Assembly (NCBI RefSeq): GCF_001428025.1
Contig: NZ_LMSC01000006.1
Span: 236,417-300,416 of the forward strand
Length of the DNA: 64,000 nt
DNA from: Phycicoccus sp. Soil748
GTDB lineage: Bacteria; Actinomycetota; Actinomycetes; Actinomycetales; Dermatophilaceae
Direction of reading: 5' to 3'
Below the pieces are notes generated by a model, which saw nothing but the letters and a program-made list of their open reading frames with translations, did no database searches and was not told the DNA's origin. Within the stretch, counting starts at the first letter, position 1; each line of letters starts with the position of its first letter. A program made the position numbers and the translations under genes. Positions 7,863 to 16,997 of this stretch are shown here, one piece after another.

Positions 7863-9284
7863 GTGGCCCTTCTGGGCGGACCGGCTGCGGGTGCGCTCGC
7901 GGCCGCCGCGCCGTCGGTGTTCTGGCTCGACCGTGCCGACCGCCCTGCGCCCCGCCCCCGCCTGGACGACGGTGGGCAGGACGGGCGGGCCGACGTCACC
8001 GCCGACCTGGTCGTGGTCGGCGGCGGCTACACGGGCCTGTGGACCGCACTGCTCGCCAAGGAGGCCGACCCGGCGCGCGACGTCCTGCTCCTCGAGGCCG
8101 GACGGATCGGCTGGGCCGCATCCGGGCGCAACGGCGGCTTCTGCTCCGCGAGCCTGACCCACGGCGAGGCCAACGGGCGCGAGCGGTGGCCGGCGGAGTA
8201 CGAGCAGCTGCACCGCCTCGGGCTCGCGAACCTCGACGCGATCGAGAGCACGGTGCAGCGCCACGGCATCGAGTGCGACTTCCGCCGGACCGGCGAGCTC
8301 ACGGTCGCCACCGCGCCCCACCAGGTGGAGTGGCTGCGCGAGGAGGCCGGCTCTGGAGGCGCGATCCGGTTCCTCGACCGCGACGCCGTTCGCGCAGAGC
8401 TGGACTCGCCCACCTACCTCGCGGGCGTCCACAGCCCTGACGAGACCGCCATGGTCGACCCGGCCCGGCTCGCGTGGGGCCTCGCCGCCGCAGCCGAGTC
8501 GCTCGGCGTGCGGATCGTGGAGGGCACCAAGGTGACGGGCCTCCAGCGCGACGGTGCGGGGATGAGGCTGCGTACCGAGCAGGGTCCGGATGTGCGCGCG
8601 GCGCGAGTCGCGTTGGGCACCAACGCGTTCCCGTCACTGGTGCGCCGTACGCGCCTGCACACCGTGCCCGTCTACGACTACGTCCTCATGACCGAGCCCC
8701 TCTCCGACCAGCAACTGGCGTCGATCGGCTGGCAGAGTCGCGCGGGTGTCGGCGACATGGCCAACCAGTTCCACTACTACAGGCTCACCGACGACAACCG
8801 GGTCCTGTGGGGCGGCTACGACGCGATCTACCACCTCGGGCGACGGGTGCGGCCGTCGCGCGACCAGCGGCCGCAGACGTTCGAGCGGCTCGCCGCCCAC
8901 TTCTTCGAGACCTTCCCCCAGCTCGAGGGGCTGCGGTTCACCCACCGCTGGGGCGGCGCGATCGACACCTGCACCCGGTTCTGCGCCTTCTACGGCTCGG
9001 CGTTCGGCGGCCGGGTCGCCTACGCCCTCGGTTACACGGGTCTCGGGGTCGGGGCGTCCCGGTTCGGTGCAGCCGTCACCCTCGACCTGCTCGACGGTGC
9101 CGACACCGAGCGGACCCGCCTGCAGATGGTCCGCGAGAAGCCGTTGCCGTTCCCGCCGGAACCGTTGGCCTACGCCGGGATCCAGCTCACCCGGTGGTCA
9201 CTGGCCCGCGCGGACGAGAACGCCGGACGGCGCAACGCCTGGCTGCGCACCCTTGACCGGCTGGGCCTGGGCTTCGACTCCTAG
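7863..9284 (+). CDS. FAD-dependent oxidoreductase (DAO/PuuB-like)
   Basis: A 473-aa flavoprotein of the D-amino-acid-oxidase superfamily. After a short N-terminal extension the FAD-binding Rossmann motif LVVVGGGYTGLWTAL appears at about residues 47-61, followed by GWAASGRNGGF and a C-terminal GYTGLGVGASRFGA flavin contact. This arrangement resembles gamma-glutamylputrescine oxidase and related amine or N-methyl-amino-acid oxidases. The start is taken at GTG 7863, four bases after the aminotransferase stop; the open frame begins earlier but those residues overlap the aminotransferase. Translational coupling with the upstream gene suggests it feeds or shares the same amino-acid pathway. Confidence 0.8.
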   Translation: MALLGGPAAGALAAAAPSVFWLDRADRPAPRPRLDDGGQDGRADVTADLVVVGGGYTGLWTALLAKEADPARDVLLLEAGRIGWAASGRNGGFCSASLTHGEANGRERWPAEYEQLHRLGLANLDAIESTVQRHGIECDFRRTGELTVATAPHQVEWLREEAGSGGAIRFLDRDAVRAELDSPTYLAGVHSPDETAMVDPARLAWGLAAAAESLGVRIVEGTKVTGLQRDGAGMRLRTEQGPDVRAARVALGTNAFPSLVRRTRLHTVPVYDYVLMTEPLSDQQLASIGWQSRAGVGDMANQFHYYRLTDDNRVLWGGYDAIYHLGRRVRPSRDQRPQTFERLAAHFFETFPQLEGLRFTHRWGGAIDTCTRFCAFYGSAFGGRVAYALGYTGLGVGASRFGAAVTLDLLDGADTERTRLQMVREKPLPFPPEPLAYAGIQLTRWSLARADENAGRRNAWLRTLDRLGLGFDS

Positions 9285-9301
9285 ACGCGCGCGGACCCCA
9301 C

Positions 9302-10363
9302 CTACAGGCGCGACAGGGCCCGGTCGACGAGCAACGGCACCGACGTCCCCACCCGGTCGTACCCCTCGCCCATCGACTTCCCGGCGAGGTACCGCGCGTG
9401 CACGCCCTCGAGGATCACGGCGAGCCGGAAGTCGGTGAACGCGCGGTAGTAGTCCAGGCCCGACACGTCGCGACCGGTCGCCGCGGCATACCGGTGCGCG
9501 AGCTCGTCGGTGGTCGGGAAGCCTTCGTGGGCGGTCAGGCCCGCGGCCACGGGGACGGCGCTGCCGTCCTCGCCGGGGCCGGAGTAGTAGGTGAGCCAGG
9601 TGGCCAGGTCGGCCAGCGGGTCGCCGAGGGTGCTCAGCTCCCAGTCGACCACGGCCGCGACGGTGGGCCGTCCGTGCTCCTCGGCGACGAGGGTGTTGTC
9701 GAGGCGGTAGTCGCCGTGCACCAGCGTGACCTCGCCACCCATCGGGCGCTGGGCGTCGAGGGCCCGGATGAGGTCGTCCATCGCCGGCAGGTCGCGGGTC
9801 CGGCTGGCCTCCCACTGGCCGCTCCACCGGCGGATCTGGCGCGCGAGGTAGCCGTCGGGCCGGCCGAAGTCGCGCAACCCGGTGGCGTCGAGGTCGACGG
9901 CGTGGATGGCGGCGAGCACCTCCACGAGGGAGTCGGAGAGCCGGTCTCGGTGTGCCTCAGTGAGCTCCGCCGTCTGCGACGGCTCGCGGTACACGGTGCC
10001 CTCGACGAGGGCCATGACGTAGAACGGTGCCCCGACCACGTCGGCATCCGTCGTGGCAGCGAGCACCTGCGGCACCGGCACGGCGGTCTGCCAGAGGGCC
10101 GACAGCACCCTCGACTCGCGACCCATGTCGTGGGCGCTCGGCAGGAGCCTGCCCAGCGGTGGCCGCCGGACGATGACCGTCGCGGTGGGGCTGCTCACCC
10201 GGTAGGTGATGTTGGACAGCCCTCCCGAGATCACCTCTGCCGTCCAGTCCGGCCCGAGCCCGGGCACGGCGTCGGCAGCCCACCGGGTGAAGGACTCGCG
10301 CGGCAGCCCGGGGGCCTCCTCGCGGTCCTGCCCCGGCTCCGGTACCCCGCCGAGCTGGCTCAC
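9302..10363 (-). CDS. aminoglycoside-phosphotransferase-like kinase of the ACAD10 type
   Basis: A 353-aa protein kinase-fold phosphotransferase (APH family). The catalytic loop is LVHGDYRLDN and the metal-binding loop is AVVDWELSTLGDPLADLA; the N-lobe carries GLSNITYRV and VIVRRPP. Its start overlaps the stop of the acyl-CoA dehydrogenase gene by 4 bp (ATGA), so the two are translationally coupled. This pair corresponds to the fused domains of human ACAD10/11, where the kinase phosphorylates 4-hydroxyacyl-CoA before elimination by the dehydrogenase. A role in catabolism of hydroxy fatty acids is therefore likely rather than antibiotic resistance. It converges with the FAD oxidoreductase gene with only 17 bp between. 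Confidence 0.85.
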   Translation of the reverse strand: MSQLGGVPEPGQDREEAPGLPRESFTRWAADAVPGLGPDWTAEVISGGLSNITYRVSSPTATVIVRRPPLGRLLPSAHDMGRESRVLSALWQTAVPVPQVLAATTDADVVGAPFYVMALVEGTVYREPSQTAELTEAHRDRLSDSLVEVLAAIHAVDLDATGLRDFGRPDGYLARQIRRWSGQWEASRTRDLPAMDDLIRALDAQRPMGGEVTLVHGDYRLDNTLVAEEHGRPTVAAVVDWELSTLGDPLADLATWLTYYSGPGEDGSAVPVAAGLTAHEGFPTTDELAHRYAAATGRDVSGLDYYRAFTDFRLAVILEGVHARYLAGKSMGEGYDRVGTSVPLLVDRALSRL

Positions 10364-11565
10364 GCGCGCGCGTCCCGGCTCGCGGCGCGGTCGGCGGCCC
10401 TGCGGGCCGCGCGCCGGGCGATCGACATCTTGTGCACCTCGGTGGCGCCGTCGTAGATGCGGAACGACCTGATGTCACGGTAGATCCGGCCGAGCACCAG
10501 CTCCTCGGACGTGCCCATGCCACCGGCCAGCTGGACCGAGCGGTCGACCACGCGGCAGGCGGCCTCGCTCGCGAACACCTTGGTGCGCGAGGACTGCTCG
10601 CTGCTGCGCTGGCCCTCGGCGATGGCCCACGAGGCGTGCCAGATCATCGACCGGGCTGCGTCGAGGTCGATCTCGTTCTCGGCGATGAGGGCCTGCGCCA
10701 TACCCAGGTCCGAGAGCGTGCTGCCGAACAGCTCACGCCCGACGGCGCGTTCGACCGCGATGTCGTGGGCGCGGCGTGCCGCGCCGAGCCAGCGCATGCA
10801 GTGCGTTAGCCGGGCAGGGGCCAGGCGCACCTGCGCGCTCTGGAACCCCTTGCCCACCTCGCCGAGCACATGGTCGTCGGGCACGAAGCAGTCGCGCAGC
10901 GTGACACGGCAGTGGCCGCCGACCCCGGTCGCGTCGATGGTGTCGATGTGGTCGCCGACGACGAAACCCGGGTTGTCGGCGTCGACGAGGAACATGGTCG
11001 CGCCCTGCGGGACGTCGTCACCCTCGTTGAGGGCCATCACGATCGAGAACGCAGCGCCGTCGGCCCCGGTGATGAGCCACTTGTCGCCGTTGACGACCCA
11101 GCCACCGTCGGTGCGACGGGCGCGCGTCCGCAGGGCGGAGGGGTCCGACCCGGCGCCGGGCGGCGGCTCGGTCATCGAGAAGCAGGACCGCACCTCGCCG
11201 GCCACCAGGGGCTCGAGGTACTTCTCCTTCTGCATCGCCGACCCGGTCACGTGCAGCAGGTGGATGTTGCCCTCGTCAGGCGCCGCGCAGTTGAGGGCGA
11301 GCGGGCCGAGCAGCGAGTAGCCGGCCTCCTCGAGCAGCACCGCGGACTCGTCGAACCGGAAGCCGCCGCCCCCGAGCTCCTGGGGTGCCTGGGGCGCGAA
11401 GACGCCGGCCGCCTTGGCCTTCGCCTGCAGCTCCACCCGCAGGGCGTCGGTCATGCCCTCGGCGAAGACGCGCTGCTCGAGCGGCACGACCTCGGTCGCG
11501 ACGAACTCCTCGACCCGGCGACGCTGCTGCTCGACGGCTGGGCTCATGCTGAAGTCAAAGGCCAC
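10360..11565 (-). CDS. acyl-CoA dehydrogenase
   Basis: A 401-aa FAD-dependent acyl-CoA dehydrogenase. The family signatures CFSMTEPPPGAGSDPS (FAD/substrate loop) and the C-terminal GMGTSEELVLGRIYRDIRSFRIYDGATEVH are clear, the latter containing the usual catalytic Glu position. Its C-terminal region is alanine/arginine-rich. It is the first gene of a two-gene leftward unit with the APH-like kinase, consistent with the ACAD10/11-type hydroxyacyl-CoA pathway. It is divergent from folP2, with 72 bp between the starts. Confidence 0.9.
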   Translation of the reverse strand: MAFDFSMSPAVEQQRRRVEEFVATEVVPLEQRVFAEGMTDALRVELQAKAKAAGVFAPQAPQELGGGGFRFDESAVLLEEAGYSLLGPLALNCAAPDEGNIHLLHVTGSAMQKEKYLEPLVAGEVRSCFSMTEPPPGAGSDPSALRTRARRTDGGWVVNGDKWLITGADGAAFSIVMALNEGDDVPQGATMFLVDADNPGFVVGDHIDTIDATGVGGHCRVTLRDCFVPDDHVLGEVGKGFQSAQVRLAPARLTHCMRWLGAARRAHDIAVERAVGRELFGSTLSDLGMAQALIAENEIDLDAARSMIWHASWAIAEGQRSSEQSSRTKVFASEAACRVVDRSVQLAGGMGTSEELVLGRIYRDIRSFRIYDGATEVHKMSIARRAARRAADRAASRDARA

Positions 11566-11637
11566 GTCCCGACCCTACCCAGCGCGCCGCGCCATGGCCG
11601 GCGACCGGGGCGCAGGTGCCGGTGCGAGGATGGCGCC

Positions 11638-12555
11638 GTGTCGACCCCGGAGCCGCAGCCCGTGCACCTACCCAGCACGCCGCCGCTGGTCCTGCGCGGT
11701 CGAACGTTCGACTCCTCGGCCCCGGCGGTGATGGGCATCATCAACCGCACCCGCGACTCGTTCTTCGCCGGCAACCGGCACGTCGACCTCGACTCCGCGA
11801 AGCGCGCCCTCGACGACGCGGTCGCGGCCGGTGCCGACATCGTCGATGTGGGCGGTGTCCGCGCAGGCCAGGAGGGCGAGCACGTCTCTGCGCAGGAGGA
11901 GGTCGAACGGGTGGTGCCGTTCCTCGAGCACGCCCGCGCGGCCTACCCCGACCTCGTGCTGAGCCTCGACACCTGGCGCAGTGAGGTCGCCCTCGAGGCC
12001 GGCCGGCACGGCCTGGACCTCGTCAACGACACCTGGGCCGGGCATGACCCGGAGCTGGTGCACGTGGCCGCGCGCATCGGCGCGGGGGTGGTCTGCTCAC
12101 ACACCGGCGGGCTCCCCCCGAGGACCGACCCGGTGCACGTCTCCTACGGGCCGGACCCCCTCGACGTCGTCCGCGACGTCCTGCACACGCTCGCCGAGGG
12201 CGCCGCCGCAGCCGTCGAGGCCGGGATCCCGGCGCAGCGCGTGCTGGTCGACCCCACGCTCGACTTCGGCAAGACGACCGCACACTCCCTGGTCGTCCTG
12301 CGGCACACCGCCGACCTTGCCGAGCTGGGCTTCCCGATCCTGCAGGCGTTGTCCCGCAAGGACTTCGTGGGCGAGTCGCTCGGCGTCGAGGTCGACGACC
12401 GGCTCGAGGGGACCCTCGCCGCGACCGCCGTGGCGGCCTGGCTCGGGGCCACGGTCTTCCGCGCCCACGACGTGCGGGCCACGCGCCGCGTCGTCGACAT
12501 GGTGGCCACGATCCGCGGCGACCGCCCCCCGGTCCGCGCGGTCCGCGGCGTCTGA
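11638..12555 (+). CDS. folP2: FolP2-type dihydropteroate synthase paralogue
   Basis: A 305-aa TIM-barrel protein of the dihydropteroate synthase family. Key positions differ from canonical DHPS: MGIINRTRDSFF replaces MGIxNVTPDSFSDGG, VDVGGVRAG replaces the STRPG substrate loop, and VCSHTGG replaces the MHxRG segment. Those same changes, plus SRKDFVGESLGV and the GDRPPVRAVRGV tail, are features of Mycobacterium tuberculosis FolP2 (Rv1207), which is reported to lack DHPS activity. The GTG at 11638 has GAGGA seven bases upstream. I therefore call it the FolP2 paralogue, not the folate enzyme; its role is unknown. No other folate genes are nearby. Confidence 0.85.
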   Translation: MSTPEPQPVHLPSTPPLVLRGRTFDSSAPAVMGIINRTRDSFFAGNRHVDLDSAKRALDDAVAAGADIVDVGGVRAGQEGEHVSAQEEVERVVPFLEHARAAYPDLVLSLDTWRSEVALEAGRHGLDLVNDTWAGHDPELVHVAARIGAGVVCSHTGGLPPRTDPVHVSYGPDPLDVVRDVLHTLAEGAAAAVEAGIPAQRVLVDPTLDFGKTTAHSLVVLRHTADLAELGFPILQALSRKDFVGESLGVEVDDRLEGTLAATAVAAWLGATVFRAHDVRATRRVVDMVATIRGDRPPVRAVRGV

Positions 12556-12862
12556 GCCGCCGCCCTCGGCGCGAGCCGGACGAGCCGCCCGCCCACGCAG
12601 TTGCGCGGAACGGGAGGGGTGGGGAGAAGGGGGAAGAAAATGACTCCTGCGGGCCTCCACGATTCGCATCCTGCGTGCTAGCGTCTGTCGCGGTTGCAAC
12701 AAGCAGTTCCTCGCAGAGGTCGATGAAGTGCCCGCCCTAGCACCACCAGAGCGGGCCTTTCTCATCTGAGGGCGGGCATGTCTCGTCGGTGGGGTTGTGC
12801 ATGGCAGCCGGGGGCCTCGCAAAGTGCGGGGTTCCAATGGCTACGAAGGAAAGAGTTACCCC
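12556..12862 (+). promoter_or_regulatory. intergenic region and structured leader of the cold-shock gene
   Basis: The 307 bp before the cold-shock gene hold no other gene. A TAGCGT at 12679-12684 could be a -10, although no good -35 is seen. Within the presumed leader, GCCCGC at 12730-12735 can pair with GCGGGC at 12751-12756, followed by CTTTCTC. Alternatively the longer GCCCGCCCT at 12730-12738 can pair with AGGGCGGGC at 12769-12777. The two helices exclude each other. Long leaders with temperature-dependent folding are known for cspA-type genes in other bacteria. Confidence 0.5.
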
Positions 12863-13066
12863 ATGGCACAGGGAACCGTGAAGTGGTTCAACGCTGAGAA
12901 GGGCTTCGGCTTCATCGCCCAGGACGGCGGCGGCCCGGACGTGTTCGTCCACTACTCGGCCATCGAGTCCTCGGGCTACCGCTCGCTGGACGAGGCGCAG
13001 CGCGTGGAGTTCGAGGTCACCCAGGGCCCGAAGGGCCCCCAGGCTGACGCCGTTCGCCCGATCTGA
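12863..13066 (+). CDS. cold-shock protein (CspA family)
   Basis: A 67-aa single cold-shock domain. RNP1 is KGFGFIAQ and RNP2 is [27 protein letters not shown] at the start is diagnostic. It binds single-stranded RNA/DNA and acts as an RNA chaperone. AAGGAAAG precedes the ATG. It is monocistronic, with a long structured leader and a perfect hairpin terminator immediately downstream. Confidence 0.97.
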   Translation: MAQGTVKWFNAEKGFGFIAQDGGGPDVFVHYSAIESSGYRSLDEAQRVEFEVTQGPKGPQADAVRPI

Positions 13067-13094
13067 TCCGAGGACTGCTCAACCACAGTCTTCA

Positions 13095-13129
13095 ACGAGG
13101 CCCCCACCGGATCCCGGTGGGGGCCTCGT
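13095..13129. terminator. bidirectional hairpin between cold-shock gene and PBP gene
   Basis: Sixteen-base perfectly complementary arms (13095-13110 and 13114-13129) around the loop ATC. It lies between two converging genes and can serve both strands; only short T-containing tracts follow. Confidence 0.85.
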
Positions 13130-13150
13130 GCTGTGTTGGCTCTGCTGGGA

Positions 13151-15073
13151 CTACTTCATCGCCAGCGCCGCGAGGAAGTCCTTGACGACCGGCGCCGCGA
13201 CGGTGCCGCCGCTCTTGCCCTTCTCCACCAGCGCCGCGAAGGCGACGTCGCCCTGGTAGCCGACGAACCACGCGTGCGTCTCAGGCGGGTTGGCGGAGCC
13301 GAACTCCGCCGTGCCGGTCTTGCCGCTGACCGGGCCGCCGGGGGCGTCGCGCAGGACGGTGCCGGTGCCGCCGGTCACGACCTGCCGCATGAGCGCCCGC
13401 AGCTCCTTCACCGCACCCGCGTCGAGCGGCCTGGGGGTGCGGTCCGCACCGGCCGGCGCCGGCTCGGTCACCAGCGCCGGCGGTATGGCGCTGCCGCGGG
13501 CCACCGACGCGGACATGGTCGCCAGCGCGAGCGGGGAGGTGAGGTTGCGCCCCTGGCCGATCATGGCCGAGGCCTTGTCGGTCTTGCCGTTGTTGGTGGG
13601 GACGCTCGCCGCGAAGGCGTTGCCGACGCCGACGCCCTTGGCCCAGCCGGTGAGGCCGAGCGCGTCGGCCGCCTTGCTGAGGTCGCTGTCGCCGAGGTCG
13701 GTCGAGAGCTTCACGAACGCGGTGTTGCAGGAGTGCGCGAAGTCGGTGGCGAAGTCGGGCTTGCCGAAGGACTCGCCCTCGTAGTTCTTGTAGGAACGGC
13801 CGTCGACCACGAACTTCTCGGGGCAGTCCACCGACGTCGTCGGCGTCACCTTGCCACCGGTCAGCAGGGCGTAGGTGCTGACGATCTTGAACGACGATCC
13901 CGGGGGGTACTGGCCGGTGAGGGCCCGGTCGAACCCGAGGGCCGGCGAGTTGGCGGAGGCCAGGACGTCGCCCGTCCTCACGTCGACGGCGACCAGGGCC
14001 GAGGGCACCGAGCCGGTGCGGGCGACCGCGGACTCCGCCGCCGTCTGCGCGTCGGGGGAGAGGGTCGTCTGCACGTCCTTGCCGTCGACCGCGTCCTTGC
14101 TGAACAGGGGGCTGTCGGGCTTGGCGCTCGAGGTCACCTGCACTCCCGGGGTCCCGGCGAGCTCGGCGTCGTAGCGTCCCTGCAGCCCGCTGACGCCGGC
14201 GTAGTCGCCCGCGACGTAGCGGCCCTTGCTGGCACTGACCTGCTCCGCGTTGACCGGGCCGTACGACCCGAGGAGGGGCTGGCCGAAGGTCCGGGTGCGA
14301 GCCAGTGGCTGTTCGCGCACCGGGTAGATGATGCCCTTGAGCCCGTCGAGTGCGGCCTTGCGCTGCTGGAAGTCGCTCTCGCGGTAGGTGATCACCGCGA
14401 TGGGCGCCTTGCTGCCGCTCTTGGTGGCGGCCTCGAGCTTGGCGACGAGCGACCCGGCCGGCTCGTCGACGACCTTCTCGAGCTGGCGGACCGTCGCGGC
14501 GGTGGCGCGGCTCGGGTCGATCTGCACCGGGTAGACCTTGCCGACCGGCATGAGCGGCTGGCCGTCGCGGTCGAGCAGGTCGCCGCGCTGTCCCCAGGTC
14601 CGTGATGCCGAGAGCGTTGCCCCGGAGCCGAGTCCCGGCGCCCAGGCAGTGGCCGACGCCGGCAGGCTGACCGCCCACGCGTCACCCGACCCGGCCGGCT
14701 TCGCGGTGAGCGGGACGTCGTAGGACCACGGGACGCCGCCGGGCAGGGTCCACGTCACGGCGACCGTCGAGGTGGCGCGGTCGCCCTTGCGGTTCACGGT
14801 GCCGGGTTCGACCTTGACCGGCCCGCTGCCGAGACCCTGGGTGGCCTTCGTGAACGAGTCCTGCACCGCCTGGGCCGTGGTGCCGGCGAACCGGGCGCCG
14901 GACTTGGGGAAGGACCGCTGCGCCCAGCCCGCCGCGAAGGCGTCGACCGCGGCTGCTGCCTCCCGGTCCGAGGTCTTCGCAGCCTCCGAATGCTGCCACC
15001 ACAGGCCCCCTCCGGCCGCCGCCGCCACGACGACGACCGCAGCCACCGACCCCACCAGTGCACGTCTGTCCAT
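13151..15073 (-). CDS. class B penicillin-binding protein with MecA_N-like domain
   Basis: A 640-aa peptidoglycan transpeptidase. An N-terminal membrane anchor (VGSVAAVVVVAAAAGGGLWW) is followed by an NTF2-like MecA_N region, a dimerisation domain and the transpeptidase domain. The active-site motifs are GSSFK (nucleophile near residue 393), SCN (about 449) and SGKTGTAEF (about 585). No transglycosylase domain is present, so it is class B, similar in layout to mycobacterial PBP-lipo, although there is no lipobox cysteine here. The ATG at 15073 is preferred over a GTG at 15091. It is divergent from the LCP gene, another cell-envelope enzyme, which suggests shared control. Confidence 0.9.
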   Translation of the reverse strand: MDRRALVGSVAAVVVVAAAAGGGLWWQHSEAAKTSDREAAAAVDAFAAGWAQRSFPKSGARFAGTTAQAVQDSFTKATQGLGSGPVKVEPGTVNRKGDRATSTVAVTWTLPGGVPWSYDVPLTAKPAGSGDAWAVSLPASATAWAPGLGSGATLSASRTWGQRGDLLDRDGQPLMPVGKVYPVQIDPSRATAATVRQLEKVVDEPAGSLVAKLEAATKSGSKAPIAVITYRESDFQQRKAALDGLKGIIYPVREQPLARTRTFGQPLLGSYGPVNAEQVSASKGRYVAGDYAGVSGLQGRYDAELAGTPGVQVTSSAKPDSPLFSKDAVDGKDVQTTLSPDAQTAAESAVARTGSVPSALVAVDVRTGDVLASANSPALGFDRALTGQYPPGSSFKIVSTYALLTGGKVTPTTSVDCPEKFVVDGRSYKNYEGESFGKPDFATDFAHSCNTAFVKLSTDLGDSDLSKAADALGLTGWAKGVGVGNAFAASVPTNNGKTDKASAMIGQGRNLTSPLALATMSASVARGSAIPPALVTEPAPAGADRTPRPLDAGAVKELRALMRQVVTGGTGTVLRDAPGGPVSGKTGTAEFGSANPPETHAWFVGYQGDVAFAALVEKGKSGGTVAAPVVKDFLAALAMK

Positions 15074-15264
15074 GACCCCATCCAACAGCACGCGCTCGGC
15101 CGCGCCTGTCCGGTTTGTCCCGGGCAGGCAACCAAACCGGAGGCCCGGACGTCAGGGAAGTGGACGCACACCGGGCGGGACGCTCAGATGGCGCCCGTAG
15201 AATCGGCGGGGCGATGCGCCGCCCAGCCACCCCCGGGTGGCGTGATCGATCCAGAGAGGTACAC

Positions 15265-16899
15265 GTGAGCGAGCCCACCCACGGCTCTGCGCAGGGCGAC
15301 GAGCCCGGCCAGGACGCCAGTGTCGGCCACGACCCCACTGAGGCCTCGGATGCCGCGAAGCCGGTGACCGATGGCCAGCCTCTCGAGGGGCCTGCGACCG
15401 AGGACTCCGCCGGTGCCGCCGTCGCCCGCCGCCGCGCCGACCGGCACGCGGGTCGGACGCACCGCCACCCGTGGCTGCGCCGGGTCGCGTTCGGCGTCTC
15501 CGCCCTCCTCGTGGTGGTGCTGGTGCTCGGCATCGCGGCGTACATCAAGCTCAACGGCAACATCGACCGGGTCGACATCACCGGGGCCCTGGGCCAGCGT
15601 CCGAAACAGGTCGCCACCGCGGACGCCAAGACCAAGCTCAAGGCGATCAACATCATGGTGATCGGCTCCGACAGCCGCGGCAGCGGCAGCAGCATCGTGG
15701 GCGCACGCTCGGACACCAACCTCGTGGTGCACCTCTCCGCAGACCGGAAGTCGGCCATCGTCGTCTCGATCCCGCGCGACTCGATGACGATGGCGCCGCG
15801 CGACTGCAAGAACCTCGACGACACGGTCCAGAACGGCGTGATCCGCCAGTGGAACGCGAACTTCCAGGACGGCGGCGAGGCCTGCACGATCCGCACGTTC
15901 GAGGGCCTCACCGACATCTACATCGACCACTTCGTCATCATCGACTTCCGCGGGTTCCAGCAGATGGTCGACGCCCTGGGCGGGGTGACGGTCTGCACGC
16001 CGGTCGCGATCAACGACCGGGACGCGCAGCTGACGCTGCCGGCGGGCAGGACCAAGGTGAACGGCAAGCAGGCGCTCGGCTACGTCCGCGTCCGGCACGG
16101 GATCGGCGACGGCTCCGACCTCGGCCGGATCGACCGCCAGCAGGCGTTCCTCTCCTCGGTGATCCAGGAGGCGACGAAGTCCTCGTTGCTGCTGCGTCCC
16201 GACAAGCTCTTCCGGTTCCTCGACGCCGCCACCGGGGCGATGACGACCGACAAGGGGCTGGACACCGGCGAGATGAAGGACATCGCGCAGAGCGTGGCGA
16301 GGATCGGCACCGACCAGATCCGCTTCGTCAAGCTGCCGACGCGGCCCTACCCGGCCGACACCAACCGGGTGGAGTGGCTGCCTGCTGCCGACACGATCTG
16401 GAAGGCGATCCGCGAGGACCAGCCGCTGCCCGGCACCAAGCCGCCGGCCGGCACCCCGAAGCCGACCCCGTCGACCACCAGCGCGGCACCGCTCACCGTC
16501 GCCCCCAGCCAGATCTCGGTGCGCGTCACCAACGACTCCGGCGTCGGCGGCCTCGCCAAGCAGGCCGCGACCGAGCTGCAGACCGAGGGCTTCAAGGTCA
16601 CGACCTACCTCACGGGCACCGGGACCCCCACCGAGGGCGTCGTCGTCCGCTACGGACCCGGGAAGGAGGCCGCGGCGCGCACCGTCGCCGCGGTCTACCC
16701 GGGAGCGAAGCTCAAGGCGGACGCCACCCTCGGTTCCACCATCGAGCTCAGCATGGGCCTCAACGCACCGAAGGCTGTCGAGATCCCGAACCGGGAGGGG
16801 ACGCAGCCGCTGCCCACCCCGTCGGTGACGGCCACGAGCACCCCGAGCACCGCGGCGACGATCGCGGCGCGCACGGCCAACCAGGACATCTGCAGCTGA
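15265..16899 (+). CDS. LCP (LytR-CpsA-Psr) family phosphotransferase with LytR_C domain
   Basis: A 544-aa membrane protein with about 75 cytoplasmic residues, one membrane helix (VAFGVSALLVVVLVLGIAAYIKL), an LCP catalytic domain (about residues 125-300) and a C-terminal LytR_C domain (about 412-500, ISVRVTNDSGVGGLAKQA). LCP hallmarks are IMVIGSDSRG, SIPRDSM, FVIIDFRGFQQMVDALGGV and GYVRVRHGIGDGSDLGRIDRQQ. LCP enzymes transfer glycopolymers such as arabinogalactan or teichoic acids from lipid carriers to peptidoglycan. The GTG at 15265 has AGAGAGG upstream. Proline/threonine-rich linkers flank LytR_C. Confidence 0.93.
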   Translation: MSEPTHGSAQGDEPGQDASVGHDPTEASDAAKPVTDGQPLEGPATEDSAGAAVARRRADRHAGRTHRHPWLRRVAFGVSALLVVVLVLGIAAYIKLNGNIDRVDITGALGQRPKQVATADAKTKLKAINIMVIGSDSRGSGSSIVGARSDTNLVVHLSADRKSAIVVSIPRDSMTMAPRDCKNLDDTVQNGVIRQWNANFQDGGEACTIRTFEGLTDIYIDHFVIIDFRGFQQMVDALGGVTVCTPVAINDRDAQLTLPAGRTKVNGKQALGYVRVRHGIGDGSDLGRIDRQQAFLSSVIQEATKSSLLLRPDKLFRFLDAATGAMTTDKGLDTGEMKDIAQSVARIGTDQIRFVKLPTRPYPADTNRVEWLPAADTIWKAIREDQPLPGTKPPAGTPKPTPSTTSAAPLTVAPSQISVRVTNDSGVGGLAKQAATELQTEGFKVTTYLTGTGTPTEGVVVRYGPGKEAAARTVAAVYPGAKLKADATLGSTIELSMGLNAPKAVEIPNREGTQPLPTPSVTATSTPSTAATIAARTANQDICS

Positions 16900-16997
16900 C
16901 CGTCGGGGCCCCGGCTCTCCCCTCGGGGGGTCGCTTTGCCCCGGCGAGCGGGCTCCGGATACCCTGTGCGGGCTCGGTCGACTTGTCGTCCGGGTGT

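Noticed and set aside
13133..14605. 490-codon rightward open frame opposite the PBP gene
   Set aside because: All penicillin-binding motifs are on the minus strand; this frame has none.
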